Part shown: piece by piece, positions 26,163-37,528 of the stretch
Position numbering within the stretch: the first letter of the stretch is position 1
Layout: every line of letters begins with the position of its first letter
Assembly: GCF_014396975.1 (NCBI RefSeq)
Contig: NZ_CP060719.1
Location: forward strand, 2,204,001 to 2,268,000
Length of the DNA stretch: 64,000 bases
Reading direction: 5' to 3'
DNA from: Thermomonas carbonis
GTDB lineage: Bacteria > Pseudomonadota > Gammaproteobacteria > Xanthomonadales > Xanthomonadaceae
Program-made: the position numbers and the translations under genes
The notes under the pieces: generated by a model
The model's input: only the letters and a program-made list of their open reading frames with translations
The model's database searches: none
What the model was told of the DNA's origin: nothing

Positions 26163-27992
26163 ATGTCCGTGCCGCTGATCCCGCGCCGCGAGTTGAACTT
26201 CCAGCTGCATGACTGGCTGGACGTCGGTGCCCTGCTGCAGGCGCCGCGTTTCGCCGCGCATTCGGCGGAGACCTTCGACGCGGTGATGGACGGTTGCGAT
26301 CGTCTCGCGTGGGAAGTGTTTGCGCCGTGCTACCAGAACGCCGACCGCGAGGAGCCGCATTTCGATGGCGACCGCGTCACCGTGCATCCGCAGGTCGCGG
26401 AGGCGGTGCGCGCGTTCGCCGGAAGTGGACTGGTGTCGGCGACCGAAGACGAATCCGTCGGTGGCATGCAGTTGCCGGTCGTGGTGGAGAAGGCCGCGCT
26501 GGTGAACCTCTACGCCGCCAACATCGGTGCCTGCGCGTATCCGTTGCTGACGATGGGCAACTCGCGCCTGCTGCTGGCGCACGGCACGCCGGCGCAGGTC
26601 GAGGCCTTCGCGCTGCCGCAGTTGCGCGGTGAGTGGACTGGCACGATGTGCCTGTCGGAGCCGCAAGCGGGCTCGTCGCTGTCCGACATCACCACCCGCG
26701 CGACCTACGAACGCGAATCCTCATTCGGCCCGCAATACCGGCTCGATGGTCGCAAGATGTGGATCTCCGGAGGCGAGCACGAAATCCTCGGCAACATCGT
26801 GCATCTGGTACTGGCGAAAGTGCCGGATGCCGATGGCAAGTTGCTGCCCGGCACGCGCGGTATCTCGTTGTTCATCGTGCCGCGTTCATTGGTGGACACG
26901 CACGGCAACGCGGGCGAACGCAACGACGTCACCTTGGCCGGCTTGAACCACAAGCTGGGCTATCGCGCGACGGTGAATTGCGCGCTCAATTTCGGCGAAG
27001 GGCGCTTCAAGCCGGAAGGCCGCGCGGGCGCGATCGGTTACCTTGTCGGCAAGCCGGGCGAAGGCCTCGCTGGCATGTTCCACATGATGAACGATGCGCG
27101 TATTGGCGTTGGCCTTGGCGCGGTGGCGCTGGGCTATGCCGGTTATCTGCACGCGCTGGAGTACGCACGCAATCGTCCGCAGGGACGGCTGCCCGGCCCG
27201 GCGGGGAAGGATCCGTCGCAGCCGCAACAACCGTTGGTCGCGCATGCGGACGTGCGGCGGATGCTGCTGGCGCAGAAGAGTTATGCCGAGGGCGGACTGG
27301 GCCTGGTGCTGTACTGCGCCAAGCTTGTCGATGAAGCCCGCATCGCCCGCGAGACCGGGAATGCAGCCGCGGCGGCGTCGTGCGACTTGCTGCTCGACAT
27401 CCTCACCCCGATCGCCAAGAGCTGGCCATCGCAGTGGTGCCTGCACGGCAACGACCTCGCCATCCAGGTGCACGGCGGCTACGGCTACACGCGCGACTAC
27501 AAGGTCGAGCAGCTTTGGCGCGACAACCGGCTCAACCCGATCCACGAAGGCACCCACGGGATCCAGGGCATCGACCTGCTCGGCCGCAAGGTGTCGATGT
27601 TCGATGGCGCGGCGTTCAGCGCCTACGGCGCGTTGCTCGATGCGAGCATCGCGCGTGCTGTCGACACGCCATGGGCGGCGCTTACCGATGCCTTGTCGAT
27701 TCGCTTGGCGAGCCTGCGCGCAGTGACCGCATCGTTGTTGCAGGTCGCCGATCCGGTGGCGCGGCTTGCCAATGCAAGCGCCTACCTCGAAGCATTCGGC
27801 CACGTCACCGTCGCGTGGATCTGGCTGGATCAAGTGCTGGCGCTTGGCGATCGCGACGACGATTTCGCCCAGGGCAAGCGGCAGGCGGCGCGCTATTTCA
27901 TGCAGTGGGAGCTGCCGCGCGTGGATGCGTGGCTGGACCGGCTGGCCGACAACGACGACACCGCACTGGCGATGCGCGACGACTGGTTCTGA
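26163..27992 (+). CDS. long acyl-CoA dehydrogenase (DmdC-like, with C-terminal extension)
   Basis: A 609-residue FAD enzyme; the size and the opening PLIPRRELNFQLHDWLDVGAL match the roughly 600-residue branch that includes DmdC and fatty acyl-CoA dehydrogenases with an extra C-terminal domain. Visible motifs: MCLSEPQAGSSLSDI (FAD/substrate), DGRKMWISGGEHE, FHMMNDARIGVGLGAVALGYAGY, and QVHGGYGYTRDYKVEQLWRDNR followed by EGTHGIQGIDLLGRK. The extension from about 480 onward is helical. It starts four bases after the thiolase stop. Likely introduces the 2,3 double bond in acyl-CoA; chain specificity unknown. Confidence 0.9.
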   Translation: MSVPLIPRRELNFQLHDWLDVGALLQAPRFAAHSAETFDAVMDGCDRLAWEVFAPCYQNADREEPHFDGDRVTVHPQVAEAVRAFAGSGLVSATEDESVGGMQLPVVVEKAALVNLYAANIGACAYPLLTMGNSRLLLAHGTPAQVEAFALPQLRGEWTGTMCLSEPQAGSSLSDITTRATYERESSFGPQYRLDGRKMWISGGEHEILGNIVHLVLAKVPDADGKLLPGTRGISLFIVPRSLVDTHGNAGERNDVTLAGLNHKLGYRATVNCALNFGEGRFKPEGRAGAIGYLVGKPGEGLAGMFHMMNDARIGVGLGAVALGYAGYLHALEYARNRPQGRLPGPAGKDPSQPQQPLVAHADVRRMLLAQKSYAEGGLGLVLYCAKLVDEARIARETGNAAAAASCDLLLDILTPIAKSWPSQWCLHGNDLAIQVHGGYGYTRDYKVEQLWRDNRLNPIHEGTHGIQGIDLLGRKVSMFDGAAFSAYGALLDASIARAVDTPWAALTDALSIRLASLRAVTASLLQVADPVARLANASAYLEAFGHVTVAWIWLDQVLALGDRDDDFAQGKRQAARYFMQWELPRVDAWLDRLADNDDTALAMRDDWF

Positions 27993-28002
27993 AGGAGTAG
28001 AC

Positions 28003-28785
28003 ATGCAAGGCAACAAGACATTGTTCGACCTCGACGGGAAGGTGGCCCTGGTCACCGGCGGATCACGCGGGCTTGGCCTGCAGATCGCCGAGGCACTCGG
28101 CGACTACGGCGCGACCATCGCGATCTCCGCGCGCAAGCAACATGAACTCGATGCCGCGCTGGAGCATCTGCGCGCACGCGGGATCCGTGCCGAAGCCTTT
28201 GCCGCCGATGCCAGCAAGCCGGAAGCGCTGACGCAACTGGTCGACAGCGTGCTCGCTGCATTCGGCCAGGTCGATATCCTGGTCAACAACGCCGGTGCCA
28301 GTTGGGGCGCGCCGGCCGAGGACTATCCGTTGGAGGCCTGGGACAAGGTCTTCGATCTCAATGTGCGTGGTCTGTTCGCGCTGTCCCAACAGGTCGCGAA
28401 ACGTTCGATGCTGCCGCGTAGCGGTGGCCGGATCATCAACGTCGCCTCGGTCGCCGGCCTGCGCGGAAACGCCGGCGGCTTGCTCAAGACCGCGGCGTAC
28501 AACGCCTCCAAGGGTGCAGTGGTCAATCTCACGCGCGCGCTGGCGGCGGAGTGGGGCGGCCGTGGCATCACCGTCAACGCGATCGCGCCGGGCTTCTTCC
28601 CGTCGAAGATGAGCCAGGGCGTGATCGCCGCCGTGGGTGAAGAAGCGCTCATGGGCAACGCGCCGCTGCGACGTCTCGGTGGCGATGAAGACCTGAAGGG
28701 CGCGGCGCTGTTGTTCGCCTCCGATGCCGGCCAGCACATCACCGGCCAGGTGCTGGCGGTCGATGGCGGATACACCGCGGTATGA
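28003..28785 (+). CDS. SDR family oxidoreductase
   Basis: A 260-residue classical short-chain dehydrogenase. Cofactor motif TGGSRGLG (residues 18-25), NNAG near 95-98, catalytic Ser149, Tyr166 and Lys170 (YNASK). The Arg in ISARKQHE after beta-2 favours NADP(H). A strong GAAGGAG ribosome site precedes the ATG. Member of the same unit as the acyl-CoA enzymes, so it probably acts on a hydroxyacyl- or oxoacyl-CoA. Its stop overlaps the next SDR start (ATGA). Confidence 0.92.
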   Translation: MQGNKTLFDLDGKVALVTGGSRGLGLQIAEALGDYGATIAISARKQHELDAALEHLRARGIRAEAFAADASKPEALTQLVDSVLAAFGQVDILVNNAGASWGAPAEDYPLEAWDKVFDLNVRGLFALSQQVAKRSMLPRSGGRIINVASVAGLRGNAGGLLKTAAYNASKGAVVNLTRALAAEWGGRGITVNAIAPGFFPSKMSQGVIAAVGEEALMGNAPLRRLGGDEDLKGAALLFASDAGQHITGQVLAVDGGYTAV

Positions 28786-29678
28786 AGATCGAGATGCTAA
28801 GCGGGAAGGTCGCGGTCATCACCGGCGCGGGTTCGGGCTTCGGTCGCGAATTCGCACGCATCGCCGCAGCCGAAGGCATGGCGCTGGTACTCGTCGATGT
28901 GCAGGCCGACGCACTGGCCGAGACCGTTGCCGAACTCGACGGCACCGACATCCTCCATCGCACGCTGGATGTCACCGACGGCGACGCGATGGAGACGCTG
29001 GCCGCCGACACGTTCGCGCGATTCGGCTCGGTGAACCTGCTGTTCAACAACGCAGGCGTGGGTTGTACCGGCCTGATGTGGGAAGCCACCACGCGCGACT
29101 GGGAATGGGTGCTGGGCGTGAACCTGTGGGGCACGATCCATGGTGTACGCACGTTCGTACCGCGCATGTTGGCCACCGCGAAAGCCGATCCGGATTACCG
29201 CGGGCGGGTGATCAACACCGCCTCGATGGCCGGGCTGATAGATCCGCCGCTGATGGGCCCGTACAACGTCGCCAAGCACGCAGTGGTATCGCTGTCGGAA
29301 ACGCTGCATCAGGATCTGTCGTTGGTCACCGACCAGATCGGTTGTTCGGTGCTGTGCCCGTCATGGGTGGCGACCGGCATCGCGAAGTCGCATCGCAATC
29401 GCCCGCACGACGATCCCACCCGCACGCGCGCCGCGGCATTGGGTGGAGCCATGGTGGAGAAAGCGATCGCTTCGGCCAAGGTCAGTGCGGATGATGTCGC
29501 GCGCCTGACTTTCGATGCCATCGCCCACGATCGCTTCTGGGTGCTGCCACATCCGCAGGCGGTTGAAGGCGTGCGCGAACGTGCCGATGCGCTGCTCGCA
29601 GGCGGCGCGCCCGCCGATCCGTATGCCGCGATCCCGCACGTGCGCCAGCAACTGGTCGCGGCGCTGCGTGCACCCTGA
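28782..29678 (+). CDS. SDR family oxidoreductase (second)
   Basis: A 298-residue short-chain dehydrogenase with TGAGSGFG (14-21), FNNAGVG, Ser148, Tyr161 and Lys165 (YNVAK). Asp39 in LVLVDVQAD points to NAD(H) preference, in contrast with the preceding SDR. It is about 40 residues longer than the core family, the extra being a C-terminal tail. Translationally coupled to the preceding SDR. Substrate unknown, presumably an acyl-CoA intermediate of this locus. Confidence 0.9.
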   Translation: MKIEMLSGKVAVITGAGSGFGREFARIAAAEGMALVLVDVQADALAETVAELDGTDILHRTLDVTDGDAMETLAADTFARFGSVNLLFNNAGVGCTGLMWEATTRDWEWVLGVNLWGTIHGVRTFVPRMLATAKADPDYRGRVINTASMAGLIDPPLMGPYNVAKHAVVSLSETLHQDLSLVTDQIGCSVLCPSWVATGIAKSHRNRPHDDPTRTRAAALGGAMVEKAIASAKVSADDVARLTFDAIAHDRFWVLPHPQAVEGVRERADALLAGGAPADPYAAIPHVRQQLVAALRAP

Positions 29679-29693
29679 CCGCATGGAGTTCGC

Positions 29694-30857
<1,164 letters not shown>

Positions 30858-30868
30858 CAAGGACGACC

Positions 30869-31987
30869 ATGGATTTTTCCTTCACCGACGAGCAGCAGAT
30901 GCTGCAGGACTCGATCCAACGTTACCTGGAATCGAGTTACACGCTCGAACATCGTGCCGGCATCCTGGCCGGGAATGCCGGTTGGTCGCAATCAACGTGG
31001 AACGAATTGGCCGAGCTTGGCCTGCTGGCGCTGGACATCGATGAAGCCGATGGCGGCATCGGCGCCGGTCCGGTCGGCACGATGCTGGCCTCGCAGACCA
31101 TCGGTGCCGGGCTTCTGGTCGAACCCTTTCATTCCAGCGCGGTCGTGGCGACGCGGGTGGTGTCGTCGCTGGCGCGGGGCACGCAACGCGAACAACTGCT
31201 CGGCGCACTCGCATCCGGTGAAGCCATCGCGGTGCTTGCCCATGACGAGGATGCCGACTGGTTCGCACCACGCACCAGCACCGCCGCGCGCGCGGGCGAT
31301 GGCTGGCGCCTGCAAGGCCGCAAGGTCTGCGTCAGCCATGCACCGATGGCGCACTGGCTGCTGGTGAGCGCGCGCGTCGGTGACGGCGTCGGTGTGTTCG
31401 TGGTCGACCGGGACGCGGCAGGCGTTGCCTTGCGCGAATACCGTACGGTCGATGGCATGCGCGCCGCCGAGATCGATTTCGACGTCATGCTCGCCGCCGA
31501 CACGCGGCTTGGCGATGCCGATGCGAGGCAGGCACTGGACGAAGCGCTGGATCGTGGCATCGCGGCGTTGTGCGCGGATGCACTGGGCGTGCTGGATCGC
31601 ATCCTCGCCGCCACCGTGCAGTACACGCGCGACCGCGTGCAGTTCGGCACCGCCATCGGTCGCCTGCAGGCGTTGCAGCACCGGATGGCGGACATGTACA
31701 TGCAGGTCGAGCAGGCGCGTTCGATGACCTATCTCGCCACGTCTGCCTGCCTGCAATCGGATGCGCGCGCGCGACGCGACGCGGTGTGCGGCGCGAAGGT
31801 CGTGGTCGGCCAGGCAGCACGCAAGGTGGGGCAGGAAGCAGTGCAGTTGCACGGCGGCATGGGCATGACCGACGAACTGGATGTCAGCCATTGCTTCAAG
31901 CGCCTGCTCGCGTTCGAGCTGCGCATGGGCTGTACCGACGAACACCTGGCGCACTATCGCGGACTTGTGCAGTCGCGTGCTGCATAG
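30869..31987 (+). CDS. acyl-CoA dehydrogenase, second of an adjacent pair
   Basis: A 372-residue member of the same superfamily, more divergent than its neighbour: the FAD-contact loop normally reading EPxxGSD is replaced by LAHDEDADWFAPRTS. The C-terminal VQLHGGMGMTDELDVSHCFKRLL is kept. Such loss in one of two adjacent subunits fits the alpha2beta2 dehydrogenases described for steroid side-chain degradation. Last gene of the plus-strand acyl-CoA unit. Confidence 0.9.
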   Translation: MDFSFTDEQQMLQDSIQRYLESSYTLEHRAGILAGNAGWSQSTWNELAELGLLALDIDEADGGIGAGPVGTMLASQTIGAGLLVEPFHSSAVVATRVVSSLARGTQREQLLGALASGEAIAVLAHDEDADWFAPRTSTAARAGDGWRLQGRKVCVSHAPMAHWLLVSARVGDGVGVFVVDRDAAGVALREYRTVDGMRAAEIDFDVMLAADTRLGDADARQALDEALDRGIAALCADALGVLDRILAATVQYTRDRVQFGTAIGRLQALQHRMADMYMQVEQARSMTYLATSACLQSDARARRDAVCGAKVVVGQAARKVGQEAVQLHGGMGMTDELDVSHCFKRLLAFELRMGCTDEHLAHYRGLVQSRAA

Positions 31988-32031
31988 CGGCAAGGGACAA
32001 TCCACCAAGCGGATGCATCGGCCGAATCGGA

Positions 32032-32430
32032 TCACGCTTTCCGTTGCGCAGCCGCCAGCATCGCGCCCATGCGTTCATGTATGAGATTGACCGCCTTGAG
32101 CGGTCGGATCATCACCTTGAACTCGATGATCCGGCCGGCCTCGTTCCACTTGATGATGTCGACGCCATTGACCATCACGCCATCGATCTCGGTCTCGAAT
32201 TCCAGCATGGCATCGTGCGGTCCGATGATCTGGCGCACGTAGCGAAAGGACGGGTTGAAAAACACCTGGAACGCGGCGGACAGATAGGCCTTCGCAAGCG
32301 CCTTCCCGTGCTGCGGCGTGTGCACGATCGGCGAGAGAAACACCGCGTCATCTGCAAGCAGGCTGTTCAGTCCCGAGGCGTCGCTGCTCGCGACGAGCTG
32401 GTGCCAAATCTCGATCGGATGTGGATTCAT
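32032..32430 (-). CDS. NTF2-like / SnoaL-like family protein
   Basis: A 132-residue single-domain protein of the NTF2-like fold (cone-shaped alpha+beta barrel): IEIWHQLVASSDASGLNSLLADDAVF and the closing strand pattern GRIIEFKVMIRPLKAVNLIHERM. Family members include isomerases, dehydratases and non-enzymatic ligand binders. It is convergent with the acyl-CoA operon and may serve it or be unrelated. No catalytic residue can be assigned. Confidence 0.8.
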   Translation of the reverse strand: MNPHPIEIWHQLVASSDASGLNSLLADDAVFLSPIVHTPQHGKALAKAYLSAAFQVFFNPSFRYVRQIIGPHDAMLEFETEIDGVMVNGVDIIKWNEAGRIIEFKVMIRPLKAVNLIHERMGAMLAAAQRKA

Positions 32431-32465
32431 GGGCGGATCAGGCGTGGGTGTCCGGATGCATGGCG

Positions 32466-34007
32466 TTACTCCGCGGCAAGTTTCAGGGTCACGCCCAGGC
32501 CGAGCATGTCGTCCGGTTCGCCGGCCAGGTCGGCGCGCAGCAGCGGGCGGGCGCGCAGCCAGCGTTCGTCCAGCGTCAGTTGCAGGCGTTCGCCATCGGC
32601 CTGCAGGCGCAGCACCGGCATGTCGTCGGTTTCGTGCGCGCGATGCAGCAGCACCGCCAATCGCAGCAACGCCGCGACGTGCCGGGTGTTGGCCAGCAAG
32701 CGGTCGGGAATCATGTCGAAGGCCGACTTCGGGATGCCGCGTCGATGCGTGCGCACCAGCGCGGCCAGCACCCGCTGCTCCTGCTGCGAGAACCCGGCGA
32801 TATCCGAGTGTTCCAGGATGTAGGCACCGTGCCCGTGATAGCCGCTGTGGGCGATGGCGAGGCCGATCTCATGCAGGCGTGCGGCGCGCGACAGCACGCG
32901 GCGGTCGTCACCATCCAGCGCCCACGCCGGCGCGACCTGGTCGAACAGGCGCAGCGCGCTGGCCTCGACCCGTGCGGCCTGCCCGGCATCGATGCCGTAT
33001 CGGCGCATCAGCGCATCCACCGAGACTTCGCGCGGATCGTCGGCGCCGCCGCGGCCCAGCAGGTCGTACAACACGCCTTCGCGCAACGCGCCCTTGCTCA
33101 CCTGCATGCGCTGCAGGCCGAGCGCGGCGAATACAGCCTCCAGCACCAGCACCCCACCGGCGATGATCGGCCGGCGGTCGGTGGACAGGCCGGGCAGGTT
33201 GATGTCCTCGATGCGGTCTGCCTGCAGCAGGCGTTCGCGCACCTGCGGCAGCGCCTCGGCGGTGATCGCGCCCTTGGTGAGTTTGAGGGCAGCGCAGATC
33301 TCGCCGATCGCCTTGTTGGTGCCCGACGAGCCGACCGCCTCGTCCCAGCCCAAGGATCGATACGTCGAGGCGAACTGCTGGAACTCGGCGGTGATCTCGG
33401 TCAGCGCCGAGTTCCATTTCTTCTTCGACAGGCGACCGTTGGGAAAGAACCGGCGGGTGCTGGCGATGCAGCCGGCCTGCAGGCTTTCCCGCTCCAGCGG
33501 CTGCATGCCGCGGCCGATGATGCATTCGGTCGAGCCGCCGCCGATGTCGATCACCAGCCGCAGCTGGTCGTCCTTGGGCGGCTGCGCATGGGCCACGCCC
33601 AAGTAGACCAGGCGCGCTTCCTCGCGGCCCGAGACCACTTCGATCGCATGTCCCAGCGCGGCTTCGGCCGGGACCAGGAAGCTGCTGGGCGCACGCAGCT
33701 GGCGCACCGTGTTCGTCGCCACCGCGCGCACATGAGCCGGAGGGATATCGGCGATGCGCTGGCCGAAGCGCGACAGGCAGTCGATGGCGCGCGCCTGCGC
33801 GTCCGCGGACATCCCGCCGAAGCCGTCCAGGCCCTCGGCCATGCGCACGGTCTCGCGCAGGCGATCGACCACCCGCAACTGACCCAGCACGCGCTGCGCC
33901 ACGACCATGTGGAAACTGTTGGAGCCCAGGTCCAGCGCGGCCAGCATGTCGCCGTCGCGCGGCGCGGCCGAGCGGTTGGCCGGGGTGCGGCGCTGGGTCG
34001 TCCTCAT
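32466..34007 (-). CDS. ppx: exopolyphosphatase
   Basis: Hydrolyses terminal phosphate from inorganic polyphosphate. The 513-residue protein has actin-like ASKHA motifs LDLGSNSFHMVV (about 25-36) and DIGGGSTECIIG (phosphate 2), FPNGRLSKKKW, and a C-terminal HD-like helical region with RLHEIGLAIAHSGYHGHG. The first ATG is used; another at MLAALDLGS is possible. It follows ppk1 by 59 bases, so synthesis and breakdown of polyphosphate are encoded together and placed behind phoB-phoR. Confidence 0.93.
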   Translation of the reverse strand: MRTTQRRTPANRSAAPRDGDMLAALDLGSNSFHMVVAQRVLGQLRVVDRLRETVRMAEGLDGFGGMSADAQARAIDCLSRFGQRIADIPPAHVRAVATNTVRQLRAPSSFLVPAEAALGHAIEVVSGREEARLVYLGVAHAQPPKDDQLRLVIDIGGGSTECIIGRGMQPLERESLQAGCIASTRRFFPNGRLSKKKWNSALTEITAEFQQFASTYRSLGWDEAVGSSGTNKAIGEICAALKLTKGAITAEALPQVRERLLQADRIEDINLPGLSTDRRPIIAGGVLVLEAVFAALGLQRMQVSKGALREGVLYDLLGRGGADDPREVSVDALMRRYGIDAGQAARVEASALRLFDQVAPAWALDGDDRRVLSRAARLHEIGLAIAHSGYHGHGAYILEHSDIAGFSQQEQRVLAALVRTHRRGIPKSAFDMIPDRLLANTRHVAALLRLAVLLHRAHETDDMPVLRLQADGERLQLTLDERWLRARPLLRADLAGEPDDMLGLGVTLKLAAE

Positions 34008-34066
34008 GCGGTGTGCGGGCGGGGTGGCGTCATCCGCGCATTATCGCCGCATCGACGCATGCGGCG

Positions 34067-36156
34067 TCACGCGTACAGGTCTTCCAGCAACGACAACTGC
34101 GCGGAGAACGCGGCCTCGCCCTCGGCCGGGACGCATTGGACATAGCTGCCATCGGGCTGCACGTCCCACGCATTCTGGTTGTCGCGCAGGTAATTGAGCA
34201 GGCCTTCCTGATGCACGCGCTGTGCGCAGGCGGGATCCAGCAGCGGGAACGCGGTTTCCACCCGCCGTAGCAGGTTGCGCTCCAGCCAGTCGGCGGACGA
34301 GCAATACAGCTCGGGTTGGCCGTCGTTGCCGAACCACCAGGTTCGATGGTGTTCGAGGAAGCGACCGACCACCGAGCGCACCCGGATGTTTTCCGAAATG
34401 CCCTCGATGCCCACGCGCAAGGTGCAGGCACCACGCACGATCAGATCGACCTGCACGCCGGCCTGCGAGGCTTCGTACAGGGCGAGCATCACCTGCGGTT
34501 CGTTGAGCGCGTTCATCTTCGCCACGATCCGCCCGGGACGGCCCTCGCGGGCATGCGCGGTCTCACGCGCGATCCGGTCGATCACGCCCTTGTGGAGGGT
34601 GAACGGCGATTGCAGCAGGTGCTTGAGGGTCAGCGGCGCGGCCAGGCCGGACAGCTGCTGGAAGATCAGATGCACGTCGTTGCCGATGTCGGGATCGGCG
34701 GTCATCAGGCTGAAGTCGGTGTACGCGCGCGCCGTGCCGCTGTGGTAGTTGCCGGTACCCAGATGCACGTAGCGACGCAACGATTTTCCTTCGCGGCGCA
34801 CGATCAGCAGCATCTTCGCGTGGGTCTTGTAGCCGACCACGCCGTACACCACCTGCACGCCGGCGTCCTGCAGGCGGTCTGCAAGGCCGAGGTTTGCTTC
34901 TTCGTCGAAGCGCGCACGCAGCTCGACCACCACGGTCACGTCCTTGCCCATGCGCGCCGCCTGGATCAGGGAATCGACGATCGCCGACTCCTTGCCGGTG
35001 CGATACAGGGTCTGCTTGATCGCCAGCACGTTCGGGTCTTCGGCGGCCTGGCGGATCAATTCGAGCACCGGAGTGAACGCATCGAACGGATGGTGCAGCA
35101 GCACGTCGCCCTGCTGGATCAGGTCGAACATCGCATCGACCTCGCGCGGGATGCGCGGCTGGAACGCCGGGAATTTGAGGTCCGGGCGCTGCACCAGGTC
35201 GTACACCTGGACCACCCGGTTGAGGTTGACCGGGCCGTTGATCTTGTAGACCGCGTTCGCGGGCAGGTCGAAATTCGCGAGCAGGCTGTCGACGATGTCC
35301 TGCGGGCACTGTTCGGCGATCTCCAGGCGCACCGCGCGCAGGTAGCCGCGTCCCAGCAGTTCGTCGCGCAGGGCCAGCGCCAGGTTGTCCACATCCTCCT
35401 CGTCGACGATCAGCTCGGAGTTGCGGGTGACCCGGAACTGGTAGGCACCGTTGACCTGCATGCCCGGGAACAGCTCGTGCACGAACGCCGACAGCACCGA
35501 GCTCAGGAACACGAAGTCGTGGAACTGGTCGCCATCGCCATCCTGGTCGGGCACGCGGATGATCCGCGGCAGCGAGCGTGGCGCACGCACGATCGCCATG
35601 TGGCCCTCGCGGCCGAACGCGTCCTTGCCTTCCAGCAGCACCACGACGTTGAGCGACTTGTTGAGGATCTTCGGGAACGGGTGCGCCGGATCCAGCCCGA
35701 GCGGCGACAGCACCGGCATGATCTCGTCGCGGAAATGGTCGCGCAGCCAGCGGGTCTGCTCCGGCGTCCACTGTTCGCGCTGCAGCAGGCGGATGCCTTC
35801 GTCGGCCAGCGCCGGGCGCAGTTCGTCGTAGAAGCAGCGGTACTGCGCCTGCACCAGGTCGGCGGCGCGGTCGTGGATCTTGTTGATCAGCACGGTCGGT
35901 GCCAGCCCGTCGGCTGCGGCCGGCAGCCCGAACTCGATCGCGTGGCGCACCGAACCGCCGCGGATCTCGAAGAACTCGTCCAGATTGGTGCAACTGATGC
36001 AGAGGAAGCGCAGCCGCTCCAGCAAGGGCACCGATGGATCCTGCGCCTGCGCGAGCACGCGGAAATTGAAGTCGAGTTGCGACAGTTCGCGGTTGGCGTA
36101 CAGCGCGGGGTCGCGCAGCGAGAGTTCGCGGGGGCAGGCGAGGGGGTGGGGGTCAT
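34067..36156 (-). CDS. ppk1: polyphosphate kinase PPK1, apparent one-base frameshift after the start
   Basis: Polymerises the gamma-phosphate of ATP into polyphosphate. Nearly the whole roughly 695-residue protein is intact: N-domain NRELSQLDFNFRVL, SCTNLDEFFEIR, and catalytic C-domains with RYVHLGTGNYHSGTARAY (autophosphorylated His) and NALNEPQVMLALYEASQAG. However, this frame contains no ATG, GTG or TTG between the phoR end and the conserved NRELSQ motif. The only good start, an ATG at 36154-36156 overlapping the phoR stop (ATGA), is one base out of frame. Adding one C to the ACCCCCACCCCC tract just after it would give MTPHPLACPRELSL in frame. So either the sequence lost a base or the gene is disrupted. 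Between phoR and ppx. Confidence 0.9.
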
Positions 36157-37484
36157 GGCGTTGTCGTGGAAGTGAGAGTGGCGTCGCGCGCGAGCACTCG
36201 GGCGGGACCGAAACGGCAGGCGAAAGTACTGCCCTTGCCGACCTCGCTGGCGATGTCGAGGCGGGCGTCGTGCAGGCCCAGCACGTGCTTGGCGATGGCC
36301 AGGCCCAGGCCGGTGCCGCCGGATTCGCGCGAACGACTGGTGGAGACGCGATAGAAGCGTTCGGTGATCCGCGGCAGATGAGCGGCGGGGATGCCGTAGC
36401 CGGAATCGCGCACCGACAGTGTCGCGCCGCCATCGCCATCGCGGACGAAGCGCACGTCGATCTCGCCGTCGGTGGGCGTGTAGCGCACCGCGTTGGCGAC
36501 CAGGTTGGAGAAGGCGCTGTGCAGTTCCTTGGTCGAGCCGCAGAGGTCGATGCGTGCGTCATCGACCACGCTGATCCGGTGACGGCCCTGGCTGAGCGCC
36601 TCGGCCTCGCGGCGCAGGGTGGCGAGCATCGAGGCCATGCCGACGGTATCTTCCGGCAGGGTGTCGCGTGCTTCCAGCCGCGACAGCGTGAGCAGGTCCT
36701 CGACCAGTTGGGTCATGCGCTGCGACTGCCGTTGCATTTCCGCGAGCATCGGCGTCCAGTCCGGGTTGTCTTCCGGGTCGAGCATTTCCAGGTAGCCGTG
36801 GATCACGGTCAGCGGCGTGCGCAATTCGTGCGAGACATTGGCGACGAAATCGCGGCGCATGTGTTCCAGCCGCATCATCTTGGTCACGTCGCGAGCGACC
36901 AGCAGCCAGAGTTCATCGGAATACGGGATCAGCCGGAGGTGCAGGCGCAGGTCGGGATTGGCCGGCGACGCCACATCGATCATCGGCTCGGCGTTGCGCC
37001 CGCTGGCCAGCCATTGCGCCATCGGCAACGGCTGCAGCGCGGCCACGAGCGATGCGTCCTGGTGGCGCGGGTAATGCAATCCGAGCAGGGGCGTGGCGGC
37101 TTCGTTGAACCAGAGCACGCGCTGGGTATTGCGTTCGACCACCACGACCGCATCCGGCAGCGCGGCGGCGGCGGCACGATACGCCCGCAACATCGCCAGC
37201 AGCCGACGCTTGCGCGCACGCATCTCGTGCTGGCTGCGTGCGAGCAGGCGATCCAGTTCGTTCCAGACGCCGACACCCGACGATGGCGCGAGCCGTTGCC
37301 GCGCGGTCAGCCGCAGCAGCACGTTGCGCAATTTCCAGTAATGCCAGGCGACGACACCGAGCGCGGCAAGGGTCAGCGCCGGCCACGGCTGCCCCAGCAG
37401 CAGGCCCACACCCAAGCCCGCCACCAGCACCAGCGCGAGCTGGCCGAGCGTGCGGAACCAGGCGGAACGGGCGTCGGGCGACAT
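36153..37484 (-). CDS. phoR: phosphate regulon sensor kinase PhoR
   Basis: A 443-residue inner-membrane kinase that phosphorylates PhoB when phosphate is low. Two membrane segments (about 15-32 and 36-50) without a periplasmic domain, a PAS domain (about 105-195), HisKA with His219 in NVSHELRTPL, and HATPase with NLVANAVRYTP, DSGYGIP and GGTGLGLAIAKHVL. This layout is typical of PhoR. It starts 44 bases after phoB ends, and its stop overlaps the ATG of ppk1. Confidence 0.95.
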   Translation of the reverse strand: MSPDARSAWFRTLGQLALVLVAGLGVGLLLGQPWPALTLAALGVVAWHYWKLRNVLLRLTARQRLAPSSGVGVWNELDRLLARSQHEMRARKRRLLAMLRAYRAAAAALPDAVVVVERNTQRVLWFNEAATPLLGLHYPRHQDASLVAALQPLPMAQWLASGRNAEPMIDVASPANPDLRLHLRLIPYSDELWLLVARDVTKMMRLEHMRRDFVANVSHELRTPLTVIHGYLEMLDPEDNPDWTPMLAEMQRQSQRMTQLVEDLLTLSRLEARDTLPEDTVGMASMLATLRREAEALSQGRHRISVVDDARIDLCGSTKELHSAFSNLVANAVRYTPTDGEIDVRFVRDGDGGATLSVRDSGYGIPAAHLPRITERFYRVSTSRSRESGGTGLGLAIAKHVLGLHDARLDIASEVGKGSTFACRFGPARVLARDATLTSTTTP

Positions 37485-37528
37485 CAGGGAAGTCTAGGCG
37501 CTCGCCTGACGGCGGGTGAACAGGTCAC

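Noticed and set aside
36140..36156. Phase-variable homopolymer switch in ppk1
   Set aside because: The C-runs are only five long, interrupted by A; known phase-variable tracts are longer. Kept as a possible error or mutation instead.
36157..36562. N-terminal extension of ppk1 into the phoR gene
   Set aside because: The in-frame sequence is an out-of-frame reading of the PhoR catalytic domain, not PPK sequence; it only remains open because no stop occurs.
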